This document shows positions 25,527 to 33,545 of a stretch of DNA of 38,319 bases, piece by piece. Source of the DNA: JBHHZJ01 sp046758005 (lineage in GTDB: Bacteria; Pseudomonadota; Alphaproteobacteria; Kiloniellales; J153); assembly GCA_046758005.1 (NCBI GenBank), contig JBHHZJ010000024.1, positions 1 to 38,319 of the forward strand, written 5' to 3'. Both the position numbers and the translations under genes were made by a program. Numbering within the stretch: the first letter of the stretch is position 1; the number at the start of each line of letters is the position of its first letter. Under the pieces are notes generated by a model. That model searched no databases and had not been told where the DNA came from. It saw only the letters and a list, made by a program, of their open reading frames with translations.

Positions 25527-25866
25527 GGGCCGCTCGCGCGAGGCATGGGATCAAGGCCCGGCAAGGCCGCGCGGAGTATCGGGGAAAGCGCGATCCGGGG
25601 CAAGAACGAGCGCGCCGGCGGCCGGCCGCCGCCCACCTGCCGCCCCCGACAGAGGCGGCGCCCGCGGCGGGGGCCGGGGCAAACTGTCGTTGCATTTTTT
25701 CGGCCGCCGGCATACATGAGGGCCAACGGGTTTTGGCAACGATCTCTCTGAGTGTCGGGCGCAGGCCGCTTTCCTTGCAGGCGCCCGACAACCTTTGAAA
25801 TTGTGTTGGGACTCGCCCCGGCGCTTGGCCGACGGCCAAGCCAAACCTGCTTTGTCGAGGAATCGC
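25527..25866. promoter_or_regulatory. argG-cspA divergent intergenic region with a structured cold-shock leader
   Basis: This 340-base gap has no gene. A plausible plus-strand promoter is TTGCAT (25691-25696), 17 bases, then TACATG (25714-25719), giving a cspA leader of about 140 bases, the long-leader style of cold-shock genes. Two perfect hairpins lie in that leader. The first is TGTCGGGCGC/GCGCCCGACA (25753-25762 with 25781-25790, loop 18). The second is GCTTGGCC/GGCCAAGC (25823-25830 with 25834-25841, loop 3), which ends 15 bases before the GAGG ribosome binding site. Neither has a T-run. Confidence 0.5.
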
Positions 25867-26076
25867 ATGAAAAAGGGAACTGTCAAGTGGTTCAACCCGG
25901 TTAAGGGGTACGGCTTTATTACACCGGAGGATGGCTCCAAGGACGTTTTTATCCACATCTCGGCCATCGAGAGCGCGGGCATCTCCGGCCTGCAGGAAGG
26001 CCAGACGGTCGAGTACGACCTGGTCCGCGACAAGCGCGGCCGGAATTCGGCCGGCAACCTGCGCCTGGTCGGCTGA
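25867..26076 (+). CDS. Cold-shock protein (CspA family)
   Basis: The 69-residue single cold-shock domain binds single-stranded RNA and DNA. RNP1 is seen as KGYGFIT (residues 13-19) and RNP2 as VFIHI (27-31), with the standard GTVKWFN start and a complete five-strand domain. The GAGG ribosome binding site at 25857-25860 fixes the ATG at 25867. A CGCCGGC/GCCGGCG hairpin at 26084-26103 follows the stop and may protect or end the transcript, although it has no T-run. Confidence 0.95.
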   Translation: MKKGTVKWFNPVKGYGFITPEDGSKDVFIHISAIESAGISGLQEGQTVEYDLVRDKRGRNSAGNLRLVG

Positions 26077-26140
26077 ACCCGTTCGCCGGCCGAGGCGCCG
26101 GCGGCCGCGCAAACCGACTCCCATTCCGGAAGGAAATCCC

Positions 26141-26503
26141 ATGAATGCCAACTCATTCGCCGCGGTGAAGACGCTTGTGCTGGCCGCGGCCCTGGGCCTG
26201 TCGTTGGCCGGTCCCGCCCGGGCCCAGGCCAGCTTCGACGAGGCCAAGCTGGAGGCCTTCGTCACCGCGGCCGTGGCGGTGGGGGCCCTGATCGACCAAT
26301 GGCTGCCGCGCATCAAGAGCGCCGAGAGCCAGGAGGCCGCCGACCGCCTGCGCGCGCAGGCCAACGCCGAGCTCGTCGCCGTGATCGATCGCACCGACGG
26401 GATCTCCGTCGACGAATACAAGGCGATCAACGACGCCGCCCGGAGCGATCCGGCCCTGTCGGCGCGGATCGAGGGAATCTACCAGCAGATGACCAAGCAG
26501 TAG
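26141..26503 (+). CDS. Secreted DUF4168-like protein
   Basis: The 120-residue protein begins with a cleavable-looking signal peptide (VLAAALGLSLAGPARAQA) and continues as a small helical domain. The pattern FDEAKLEAFVTAA...ERL-like repeats and the terminal ISVDEYKAINDAARSDPALSARIEGIYQQ resembles DUF4168. An AAGGA ribosome binding site precedes the ATG. Its function is unknown. It should act in the periplasm. Confidence 0.7.
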   Translation: MNANSFAAVKTLVLAAALGLSLAGPARAQASFDEAKLEAFVTAAVAVGALIDQWLPRIKSAESQEAADRLRAQANAELVAVIDRTDGISVDEYKAINDAARSDPALSARIEGIYQQMTKQ

Positions 26504-26590
26504 CCGTCGGGCGCGGACCGCACGCTGCGCCGGTCCGCGACCACATCGGCCGCGCGGGCTCCGGCCCACGCCCAACTACGGAGGCGCGAC

Positions 26591-27019
26591 ATGTCGCAGG
26601 CAGCACTTGGCGATACCGTCAGGGTCCACTACCGAGGCACGTTCGACGACGGCTCGGAGTTCGATTCCTCGCTCGGTCGCGATCCCATTACCGTCACGAT
26701 CGGCGGCGGGCAATACATCCCCGGCTTCGAGGACGCCCTGCTCGGTATGACGGCGGGCGACAACAAGACGATCACCATCGCCGCGGAGGACGCCTTCGGG
26801 CCGTACCGCACGGAACTGGTCCAGGAGATCGACCGCGCGCAGATCCCGCCCGAGATGAATTTGGAGGTCGAGGGCTCGGTTTTCGTGCGCGGACCGGACG
26901 GGCAGCCGATGCGCCTGACCGTCAAGGAGCTGACCGACGTCACGGTGACCCTCGACGCCAACCATCCCCTGGCGGGCAAGGCCCTGATCTTCGAGCTGGA
27001 GCTGGTCGAGATCCTGTAG
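26591..27019 (+). CDS. FKBP-type peptidyl-prolyl isomerase, SlyD-like
   Basis: This 142-residue isomerase has the FKBP start GDTVRVHYRGTFDDGSEFDSS and IPGFEDALLGMTAG. An inserted chaperone-type flap follows (FGPYRTELVQEIDRAQIP...), and the FKBP strand resumes at TLDANHPLAGKALIFELELVEI. That split layout is the one seen in SlyD. It lacks the metal-binding His-rich tail of E. coli SlyD. There is no signal peptide, so it is probably cytoplasmic. Confidence 0.92.
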   Translation: MSQAALGDTVRVHYRGTFDDGSEFDSSLGRDPITVTIGGGQYIPGFEDALLGMTAGDNKTITIAAEDAFGPYRTELVQEIDRAQIPPEMNLEVEGSVFVRGPDGQPMRLTVKELTDVTVTLDANHPLAGKALIFELELVEIL

Positions 27020-27230
27020 CCCCGCGCACGGCCCGGCCCCAATCATAGGCAAAGTCTGAAGTCCCGAGCGGTTCAGCGTGACCGCGCTCGGCTCGACGTC
27101 CTCGAGGCCGGCGCCGCGCCGGCGCCCCGCCGCTTGCCGCCCCACGCCGGCGAAGGGGGAGGCCCGGCCGGCGAAATTGTGATACCGAATTCGGTCGACC
27201 AAGCGTGTTCGGCGTCCGGGAGGCCTCCCC

Positions 27231-27878
27231 GTGTCTCGCTCTATGGCAAGGATCGCGGCGTGCGGCGCGGGCGTTGCGGCGCTCCTGCTCTTGCTCGCCC
27301 GGGTCTGCGCCGCGGAGGCGCAGGAGGGCCGGGTCGTCGGTCACGTCATTCAGCAGCGCGGTCCGGTGATCGGATTGCGGCAGGCCGAGCCCAGGGTCCT
27401 GGTTCTGGGCGCGCCGCTCTTCGTCGGCGACCGGGTCCTCACCGGGCGCGAATCCGGCGTGAAGATCGAGCTCCTCGACGGCTCCGCGTTCTCGGTGGGC
27501 GCCGGCTCCGAGGTGGCGGTCGTCGAGTTCGTCTTCGACGCCGACGGATACGGGGTGCGCGGCCTGCTGTCGCTCCCGCGCGGCATTGTGCGCGTCGGCC
27601 TGGCCGGCCACCCCTGGGGGCGCGGCTTCGAGATCAGGACGCAGGCGGCCGTGGTCTCGGCGCACGCGACCGACTGGGTGACCGAGGCGCGCGCGCAGCG
27701 CACCTCGGTCTTCGTCGTGGCCGGCCGGGTCGCGGTCGCGCCGGCCGGCGGCGGCGCGTCCGTCGTTCTCGAGCGGCACCGCGGAACCGACATCGAGGCC
27801 GGAAGGCCGCCGTCGCCGCCCGCGCGCTGGAGCGTGCTCCGGGCCGCGGACGCGCTCGCGCGTACGCGCGTACCCTGA
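27231..27878 (+). CDS. FecR-domain secreted protein
   Basis: The 215-residue protein starts with a signal peptide or membrane anchor (AACGAGVAALLLLLARVCAAEA) and carries one FecR domain, seen as LFVGDRVLTGRESGVKIELLDGSAFSVGAGSEVAV. The start is GTG at 27231, preceded at a good distance by GGGAGG. ATG at 27243 is an alternative. The TonB-linked sigma/anti-sigma system that usually accompanies FecR itself is absent, so this looks like a stand-alone periplasmic FecR-domain protein of unknown role. Confidence 0.75.
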   Translation: MSRSMARIAACGAGVAALLLLLARVCAAEAQEGRVVGHVIQQRGPVIGLRQAEPRVLVLGAPLFVGDRVLTGRESGVKIELLDGSAFSVGAGSEVAVVEFVFDADGYGVRGLLSLPRGIVRVGLAGHPWGRGFEIRTQAAVVSAHATDWVTEARAQRTSVFVVAGRVAVAPAGGGASVVLERHRGTDIEAGRPPSPPARWSVLRAADALARTRVP

Positions 27879-27981
27879 GCGGCGGCCAAGCGGCAGCGTC
27901 ACCGGGCGGCGAATTCCGCGAACCGACGAAAAGGCGACGCCGCCGGCCCCGCCTTTCGTTTACCTCAGGACCAGGCCCGGA

Positions 27982-29127
27982 TCACGGCGAAGCCGCCGCG
28001 ACCGCCGCCCGCTCGGTCCTGCGCGGACGCCGGCTCGCGCTCTTGAGTTGGCCGCAGGCGGCCATGATGTCCTGCCCGCGGGGCTGGCGCACGGGCGCGG
28101 ACAGGCCCGCGTCGTTGAGGATGCGCGCGAAAGCCGCGATCGCCCGCGGGGTCGAGCACGCGAACGGCGCGCCGGGCCAGGGGTTGAATGGGATCAGGTT
28201 GACCTTGGCGGGCAGCCCCTCGAGCAGGCGCACCAGCGCGCGCGCGTCGGCCGGCGCGTCGTTGACGCCCTTGAGCATGACGTACTCGAAGGTGATGCGC
28301 CGGGCGTTGTGCGCGCCGGGATAACCGCGGCAGGCCTCCATGAGCGCGGAGAGCGGGTACTTCCGGTTGAGCGGGACCAGTTCGTCGCGCAGCGCGTCGT
28401 TCACCGCGTGCAGCGAGACCGCGAGGTTGACGCCCAGCTCTTCGCCGCAGCGCGCCATCATGGGCACCACGCCGGCGGTGGACAGCGTGATCTTGCGCTT
28501 GGAGAAGCTCAGGCCCTCCGGGTCCATGATGACTTTGAGCGCCCTGGCCACGTTGTCGTAGTTGTACAGCGGCTCGCCCATGCCCATCAGCACCAGATTC
28601 GTGATGCACCGGCCCTCGAACGGGCTCGGCCACTCGCCGAAGGCATCGCGCACCAGCATCACCTGGCCGACGATCTCCGCGGCCGAGAGGTTGCGCACCA
28701 GGCGCTGCGTGCCGGTGTGGCAGAACCGGCAGGTCAGCGTGCAGCCGACCTGGCTGGAAACGCACAGCGTGCCGCGCTCCTCCTCCGGGATGTGGACCGT
28801 CTCGACCTCCTGCCGGTCGGGGAACCGCAGCAGCCACTTGCGCGTGCCGTCCGCGGAGATCTGCTGCGCGGCGACGCTGGGCCGCGCCACGGCGAAGCGC
28901 TCGGCCAGACGTGCGCGGAAGGCCTTCGACAGCGAGGTCATGGCCGCAAAGTCGGTGGCGCCGCGGTGGTAGATCCAATGCCAGAGCTGGCGCGCGCGGA
29001 ACGCCGGCTCGCCGAGCCCGCGCACCTCCGCCTCCAACGCGGCGCGCGACAGCCCGACCAAGTTGCTGCGCCCGTCCGCCGTTTCGGCCGGCGGGGCGAA
29101 GTGCGCGGCGTGTGCCGTTCCGCTCAT
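27982..29127 (-). CDS. rlmN: Dual-specificity 23S rRNA / tRNA adenine C2 methyltransferase RlmN
   Basis: RlmN is a radical-SAM enzyme that methylates A2503 of 23S rRNA and A37 of some tRNAs. The [4Fe-4S]-SAM cysteines are C129, C133 and C136 in GCTLTCRFCHTGTQ. One catalytic cysteine lies just before them in GTLCVSSQVGC, and the second is near the end in PFACSTPRAI. LMGMGEPLYNYDNV is also typical. The ATG at 29127 gives 381 residues. The longer upstream frame adds unlike sequence. Confidence 0.95.
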   Translation of the reverse strand: MSGTAHAAHFAPPAETADGRSNLVGLSRAALEAEVRGLGEPAFRARQLWHWIYHRGATDFAAMTSLSKAFRARLAERFAVARPSVAAQQISADGTRKWLLRFPDRQEVETVHIPEEERGTLCVSSQVGCTLTCRFCHTGTQRLVRNLSAAEIVGQVMLVRDAFGEWPSPFEGRCITNLVLMGMGEPLYNYDNVARALKVIMDPEGLSFSKRKITLSTAGVVPMMARCGEELGVNLAVSLHAVNDALRDELVPLNRKYPLSALMEACRGYPGAHNARRITFEYVMLKGVNDAPADARALVRLLEGLPAKVNLIPFNPWPGAPFACSTPRAIAAFARILNDAGLSAPVRQPRGQDIMAACGQLKSASRRPRRTERAAVAAASP

Positions 29128-29290
29128 GGGCCGATTAGATAGGCCGGCGGCAACACCGAGGCAAGAGATGAGGCCCTGCCCGGCGTGACTCGGGACCGCG
29201 GGGAGCAACGGCACCGCCCGGAAAGCTCGCCGGAACCGGTCGGATTATCGAAAGAATTTGGGACCTGTTCCGTGCCTCTGTGTCGCCAAG

Positions 29291-29310
29291 GTGAGGTCAA
29301 GACACCTCAC
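29291..29310 (-). other. Hairpin over the stop codon of the IalB-family gene
   Basis: GTGAGGT (29291-29297) pairs perfectly with ACCTCAC (29304-29310) around CAAGAC. The dyad includes the stop codon of the minus-strand gene ending at 29307. There is no T-run after it, so a role as transcript-end structure is only a suggestion. Confidence 0.3.
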
Positions 29311-29846
29311 AGCCCGCAGGCCTCGTTGATCGCCTGGTAGGCTCTGGTGAAGCCGCTCAACGAATAGGTATCCGTGGTCAGCGTCCCGCGCGACGAGGTG
29401 CCCTTGACCACCATGGTGCGGCCCTTGATCATGGCCCCGACCAGGGCCTTGTCGGCCCCCTTGTCGGGCGCCCAGGCGCCGTCTCCCTGCGTAAAGAGCC
29501 GGAACTTCTGGTCGCCGATGCTGACCTCGACCCAGCTGTCCTTTTTGTAGGTGTAGCCGGCGACGATGCTGACCTCGTCGCGCCGCTTCTCGCCCGGGCG
29601 ATGCGTCACGATGGCGTAAACGTCGCCGCGCTTTTTGTAGTTCCCTTCGGCCTTCTTCGGCTGGCTCGCCATATAGCAGGCGACCTTGCCGTCCTCGGTG
29701 AACTGGAAGGCGCTCCAGTCCTCGAAGACGCCGACCCGCTGGATGCCCTGGGCCCCGGCCGGGAACGCCAGGCCGAGCCCCAAGGCCACGAACACGAGGC
29801 CGAACAGGGCCTTGCTCGCACGAATCACGGCGGTCACTCTTTGCAT
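29307..29846 (-). CDS. Invasion-associated locus B (IalB) family protein
   Basis: The 179-residue secreted protein has a signal peptide (LFGLVFVALGLGLAFPAGAQG) and the IalB layout: FEDWSAFQFTEDGKVACYMASQPKKAEG, then a DEVSIVAGYTYKKDS-type strand, FRLFTQGDGAW, and the terminal SLSGFTRAYQAINEACG. Two cysteines, in the ACYM and EACG segments, could form the family disulfide. The family is common in alphaproteobacteria, including non-pathogens, so the name does not imply virulence. Confidence 0.88.
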   Translation of the reverse strand: MQRVTAVIRASKALFGLVFVALGLGLAFPAGAQGIQRVGVFEDWSAFQFTEDGKVACYMASQPKKAEGNYKKRGDVYAIVTHRPGEKRRDEVSIVAGYTYKKDSWVEVSIGDQKFRLFTQGDGAWAPDKGADKALVGAMIKGRTMVVKGTSSRGTLTTDTYSLSGFTRAYQAINEACGL

Positions 29847-29910
29847 GCCTCCGACGTCGATTGTCCGTCGACTGTTCTCTCCAGTTTGCCGTCGCGCCCG
29901 GCCGCCCGGG

Positions 29911-30459
29911 TCAGCCCCCGTTCGGGCCGGTTCGTCGGCGGCGGATCACCTGCCCTCCGCGCACGTGCTCGGGCCAGGCTTCGGGCCGGGCGCGCGGGTT
30001 GACGGGCCGGCGCGCGAAGCGGCCGCGGGCGATCATGCGGTCGTACATGACGATCGCGCCGGCGACCCCGAGGTTGATGCAGAACTTGGTTGGAACCTTG
30101 ACCACGTGATCGCAGCGCGCGCTCAACTGCGGGGCCAGGCCGCCGCGCTCGGGCCCCAGGACGTAGGCGGCTGCGCTCGGGTGGTGGAAGCTCGGCAGGT
30201 CCACGGCCTCGTCGGCGAACTCGACCCCGACGAGCGTGCAGCCGCGCGGCAGGACAAGGTCGTCCACGCCCGCGTAGGTATAGACCGGCAGGTGGTCGGC
30301 CGCGTCCGAGGTGTCGGCCAGGCGCGCCTCGCGCGCCGCGAAAGCCGGGGCGATGACGAAGAAGAAGCTCGCCCCGAAGGCATGCGCCGAACGCATCAGG
30401 TTGCCCAGGTTCATGGGCTTGCTGATCCCTTCGACGCCGATCGCGAAGTAGCCGCGCAT
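29911..30459 (-). CDS. SPOUT (TrmH/SpoU) family RNA 2'-O-methyltransferase
   Basis: This 182-residue enzyme consists of little more than the SPOUT domain. Motif 1 is KPMNLGNLMRSAHAFGA, motif 2 is YVLGPERGGL, and motif 3 is VPTKFCINLGVAGAIVMYDR. It lacks the N-terminal substrate-binding domain of RlmB-type enzymes, so a tRNA target is more likely than rRNA, though the nucleotide modified cannot be read from sequence. The Arg-rich tail could contact RNA. The start at 30459 gives the best N-terminus. It diverges from the asparaginase gene. Confidence 0.85.
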   Translation of the reverse strand: MRGYFAIGVEGISKPMNLGNLMRSAHAFGASFFFVIAPAFAAREARLADTSDAADHLPVYTYAGVDDLVLPRGCTLVGVEFADEAVDLPSFHHPSAAAYVLGPERGGLAPQLSARCDHVVKVPTKFCINLGVAGAIVMYDRMIARGRFARRPVNPRARPEAWPEHVRGGQVIRRRRTGPNGG

Positions 30460-30575
30460 GGCGCGAAACCTTGCATGGCCCGACCGTGCGGTGCAAGGTT
30501 GTTTGCGCGAACCTGCGGGATCCATGTCGGGCCCGCTGTTTTTGTTGCCGCGCCGTTGCTTTCGACGTTGCCGCC

Positions 30576-31625
30576 ATGGACGAAGCCATCATGAGGCAGG
30601 AGCACGGCCGGCGCCGGCCGGGCGCGGTGCGCGCCAACCCGGTGCTGGCCGAGGCGACGCGCGGCGCCATGATCGAAAGCCGCCACCGCGCCGCCGTCGC
30701 CGTGATCGACCCGGTCGGAAAGGTCGTGTTGAGCGCCGGCGACATCGAGCGCCCGGTCTACGCCCGCTCCGCCATCAAGCCTTTGCAGGCGCTGCCGCTG
30801 CTCGAAAGCGGGGCGGCCGATGCGTTTTCCGTCACCGACCCCGAGATCGCGCTCGCCTGCGCCAGCCACGCCGGCGAGCCGCGCCACGTGGCGGCCGTCG
30901 CCACGTGGCTGGAGCGCGTCGGCTGCGCCGTCGAAGACCTGGAATGCGCGCCGCACCTGCCGTTCGACGAAGCCGCCATGCGCGCCCTGCTGCGCGCCGG
31001 GGCCGAGCCGAGCGCGCTGCACAACAATTGCTCCGGCAAGCACGCCGGGTTCCTGACGCTGGCCCGGCGCCTCGGGGTGCCGACCAAGGGCTACATCCGC
31101 TTCGAGCACCCGGTGCAGCAGCGCATCCTTGGCGTGCTGGAGGGCATGACCGGCCTGGATCTGGGGGCGGCGCCGCGCGGGATCGACGGCTGCGGCATCC
31201 CGGTCGTCGCCATCCCGCTCGGCAACCTGGCGCTGGCCATGGCCCGCCTCGCCGATCCGCACGACCAGCCCGAGGCGCGCCGGGCCGCCTGCGCCCGCGT
31301 GCGCGCGGCCATGGCCGCCGAGCCCTTCATGGTTGCCGGCACGGGGCGCTTCTGCACTCGGGTGATCGAGGCGACCGGCGGCCGGGCGCTGATCAAGACC
31401 GGGGCCGAGGGCGTCTACTGCGGCGCGCTGCCCGAGCGCGGCCTGGGGATCGCGCTCAAGGTCGACGACGGGGCCGGGCGCGCCGCCGAGGTCGTCATGG
31501 GCCGCGTGTTGGGCCGCCTCGGGGTGATCGGCGATGACCGGGCGGCGTTGCTCGCGCATCCGGTGCGCAACCGCGCCGGGATCGAGGTCGGGCGGGTGCG
31601 CTGCCCCGAGGACTGCCCGTTCTGA
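30576..31625 (+). CDS. Asparaginase II family protein (Rhizobium type)
   Basis: The 349-residue protein belongs to the asparaginase II family typified by the thermolabile enzyme of Rhizobium etli. It is unrelated to the E. coli AnsA/AnsB fold. Visible family segments are RSAIKPLQALPLLESGAAD, ALACASHAGEPRHV, ALHNNCSGKHAGFL, the GIDGCGIPVVAIPL block and ALIKTGAEGVYCG. It should hydrolyse L-asparagine to aspartate and ammonia. The start could be ATG 30576 or ATG 30591. The quinone oxidoreductase follows after 19 bases. Confidence 0.88.
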   Translation: MDEAIMRQEHGRRRPGAVRANPVLAEATRGAMIESRHRAAVAVIDPVGKVVLSAGDIERPVYARSAIKPLQALPLLESGAADAFSVTDPEIALACASHAGEPRHVAAVATWLERVGCAVEDLECAPHLPFDEAAMRALLRAGAEPSALHNNCSGKHAGFLTLARRLGVPTKGYIRFEHPVQQRILGVLEGMTGLDLGAAPRGIDGCGIPVVAIPLGNLALAMARLADPHDQPEARRAACARVRAAMAAEPFMVAGTGRFCTRVIEATGGRALIKTGAEGVYCGALPERGLGIALKVDDGAGRAAEVVMGRVLGRLGVIGDDRAALLAHPVRNRAGIEVGRVRCPEDCPF

Positions 31626-31644
31626 GCGGGCGCGGAGCGGGAAC

Positions 31645-32634
31645 GTGCGCGCCGTTCTGTGCCGCGAGTGGGGCGGTCCCGAGGTGCTACGCGTGGCCGA
31701 GGTCGAGCCACCCGCCCCCGGTCCCGGCGAGTTGCGCCTGGCGGTGCACGCCGCCGGGGTCAACTTCGCCGACCTCCTGATGGTCGCCGGCCGGTACCAG
31801 GAGAAGCCGCCGTTTCCGTTCAGTCCTGGGCTCGAGGCGGCCGGCACGGTCGAAGCGGTCGGGCCCGGCGTTGCGCGCGTGAAACCCGGCGAGCGGGTGC
31901 TGGCGCTGACGGACCGGGGCGCCTACGCGGAAGGCGCCCTCGTCCGCGAAACGGACGTCTTCCCGATCCCCGAGGCCATGGACTTCGTGACCGCGGCGGG
32001 TTTCGCGATCACCTACGGCACCGCGCACGGGGCGCTCACCTGGCGTGCGGGACTGCAGGCCGGGGAGGTGCTGCTGGTCCACGGCGCCGCCGGCGGCGCG
32101 GGCCTGGCCGCGGTCGAGGTCGGCAAGGCGCTGGGCGCCACCGTGATCGCGACGGCGCGCGGGGCCGACAGGCTGGCGATCGCGCGGGCGCACGGCGCCG
32201 ACCACCTGATCGACACCGCGGGCGAAGACCTGCGCACGCGGGTCAAGGAGCTGACGGGCGGCCGGGGTGCCGACGTGGTCTTCGACCCGGTGGGCGGCGA
32301 TGTCTTCGACGCCTCGCTGCGCTGCGTCGCCTGGGGTGCCCGGCTGCTCGTCATCGGCTTCGCCGCCGGCCGGGCGGCGCAGATCCCGGCCAACATCCTG
32401 CTGGTCAAGAACGTGAGCGCGCTCGGCTTCTATTGGGGCTCGTACCGGCGCCGCGCGCCGCAGCTGGTGCGCGCCGAGTTCGCCGAACTCTTCGATTGGT
32501 ACGCGCAGGGCAAGCTCACGCCCCACGTCTCGCACGCCCTCGATCTCGCCCGGGCGGCCGAGGCGCTCACCCTGCTCAAGGAGCGCAAGTCCACCGGCAA
32601 GGTCGTGCTGACGACGGGGCGAAGCCGAGCTTGA
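31645..32634 (+). CDS. NADPH:quinone oxidoreductase family protein (zinc-independent MDR)
   Basis: The 329-residue medium-chain reductase lacks the zinc-binding residues of alcohol dehydrogenases and has the quinone oxidoreductase pattern: HAAGVNFADLLMVAGRYQ, PFSPGLEAAGTVEAVG, the nucleotide-binding VHGAAGGAGLAAVEVGKALG, and GADVVFDPVGGDVF. The start is GTG at 31645 behind GGAGCGGGAA. It probably forms an operon with the asparaginase gene. Substrate is not identifiable, and enoyl reduction is possible for the family. Confidence 0.9.
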   Translation: MRAVLCREWGGPEVLRVAEVEPPAPGPGELRLAVHAAGVNFADLLMVAGRYQEKPPFPFSPGLEAAGTVEAVGPGVARVKPGERVLALTDRGAYAEGALVRETDVFPIPEAMDFVTAAGFAITYGTAHGALTWRAGLQAGEVLLVHGAAGGAGLAAVEVGKALGATVIATARGADRLAIARAHGADHLIDTAGEDLRTRVKELTGGRGADVVFDPVGGDVFDASLRCVAWGARLLVIGFAAGRAAQIPANILLVKNVSALGFYWGSYRRRAPQLVRAEFAELFDWYAQGKLTPHVSHALDLARAAEALTLLKERKSTGKVVLTTGRSRA

Positions 32635-32677
32635 CCGCATGGATGAGGAACGCCCCGGGGTCGCGGAGTGACCTGAC

Positions 32678-32790
32678 CCGCCCCCTCAGTTCCGCTCGCT
32701 GAGGAGCCCCCGCGCGGCTGAAAGCTTGGCCATGCCGGCCTCGATGTCGCAGCGCCGCCCGGAATCCTTCTTGATCCTTCTTGCGCGCGG
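32678..32790 (-). pseudogene. Displaced, internally deleted copy of the mcd 3' end
   Basis: Two blocks repeat the mcd gene. 32678-32716 matches 33538-33576 with three mismatches and includes the stop codon. 32723-32770 is identical over 48 bases to 33733-33780. The mcd bases between them (about 150) are missing, apparently through recombination between two CGCGCG sequences. The remnant stays in frame (...DIEAGMAKLSAARGLLSERN, stop), while mcd ends GLLSGRN. A tandem ATCCTTCTTG duplication (32764-32783) marks the other end, just before the vapC-like stop. It has no start and should not be expressed as a protein. Confidence 0.75.
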
Positions 32791-32794
32791 CGCC

Positions 32795-33211
32795 TCAGAC
32801 GGGGAGCAGCGGGCTGCCGAGCTTTACCGCCGCATCGCGCAAGTGCGCGTCCTTCGTCGCCAGCGGCACGCCGAGCCGCATCGCGAGTTCGAGATAGGCT
32901 GCGTCGTAAGTGGTCAGCCCCGCCGCGCGGGCGAGCGCGAGCACCTCGCGCAGGGCCCGTTGCGGGGTCTCGTCGTCGATCAGGATCGACAGGTCCTCGA
33001 CGAGGGCCAGGAACTCGGCGGCCTTGGCCGACGAAATTCGCCCCCGCCGCTCCGCCATGACGAGCACGTTGCCGAGCTCGAGCGGCCAGATGGCCGGTGC
33101 GGCCGCAGCCTCCCCGCCGAGGCGGTCGAGGAGCGCATCGGTCGCCGGCGTGGCCTCGTCCTCGAAGCACCAGGTGACCGCAATCGAGCAGTCGAGGACG
33201 AAGGCCGTCAC
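32795..33211 (-). CDS. vapC: PIN-domain toxin (VapC-like ribonuclease)
   Basis: The 138-residue PIN-domain protein has the acidic active-site set expected for VapC: D7 in VLDCS, E45 in PLELGN, D103 in YDAAYLELA and D121 in TKDAHL. Toxins of this family cleave RNA, often tRNA. The ATG overlaps the antitoxin stop by four bases, the usual coupled order with antitoxin first. Its stop is immediately followed by the mcd remnant. Confidence 0.9.
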   Translation of the reverse strand: MTAFVLDCSIAVTWCFEDEATPATDALLDRLGGEAAAAPAIWPLELGNVLVMAERRGRISSAKAAEFLALVEDLSILIDDETPQRALREVLALARAAGLTTYDAAYLELAMRLGVPLATKDAHLRDAAVKLGSPLLPV

Positions 33212-33447
33212 CGCCGTCCCTCGTCGCGCAGTTCCTTCCAGGAGATCCCGCCCAGCGTCTGCCCCTTGCGCAACGCCTTAAGGCGGGCGATCGCTGCTCT
33301 TGCCTTTTCCCGGTCGGGCCCGGCGAACGGCACGAGGCGCGCCACGGGCACGCCGTGCTTCGTGATGACGATGTGCTCGCCCCGCGCGGCCCGCTCGAGC
33401 AGGCGGGCGAAGTGGGTCTTGGCCTCGAAGGCGCCGATAGTGGTCAT
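33208..33447 (-). CDS. vapB: Phd/YefM-type antitoxin
   Basis: The 79-residue protein has the Phd/YefM start (TIGAFEAKTHFARLLERAARGEHIVITKHGVPVARLVP), a DNA-binding dimer fold, followed by a charged C-terminal tail that would wrap the toxin. It neutralises the PIN toxin and, by analogy with the family, represses its own operon through the dyad just upstream. Confidence 0.88.
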   Translation of the reverse strand: MTTIGAFEAKTHFARLLERAARGEHIVITKHGVPVARLVPFAGPDREKARAAIARLKALRKGQTLGGISWKELRDEGRR

Positions 33448-33470
33448 ACTAGTTTACAACTAGTCTTATA
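33448..33470 (-). promoter_or_regulatory. Operator-like dyad and -10 ahead of the toxin-antitoxin operon
   Basis: ACTAGTT (33448-33454) and AACTAGT (33458-33464) form a perfect dyad directly before the antitoxin ATG. On the minus strand TATAAG (33465-33470), five of six to the -10 consensus, abuts it, so the transcript would start inside the dyad. No clear -35 or ribosome binding site is visible. Confidence 0.5.
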
Positions 33471-33545
33471 TCTCTCCGGAGTCAAAGCGATCCACGGAAC
33501 CCGGTTCGAGGGCAGCCCAAGCTGCACTGTGGGTCGGCCGCCCCT

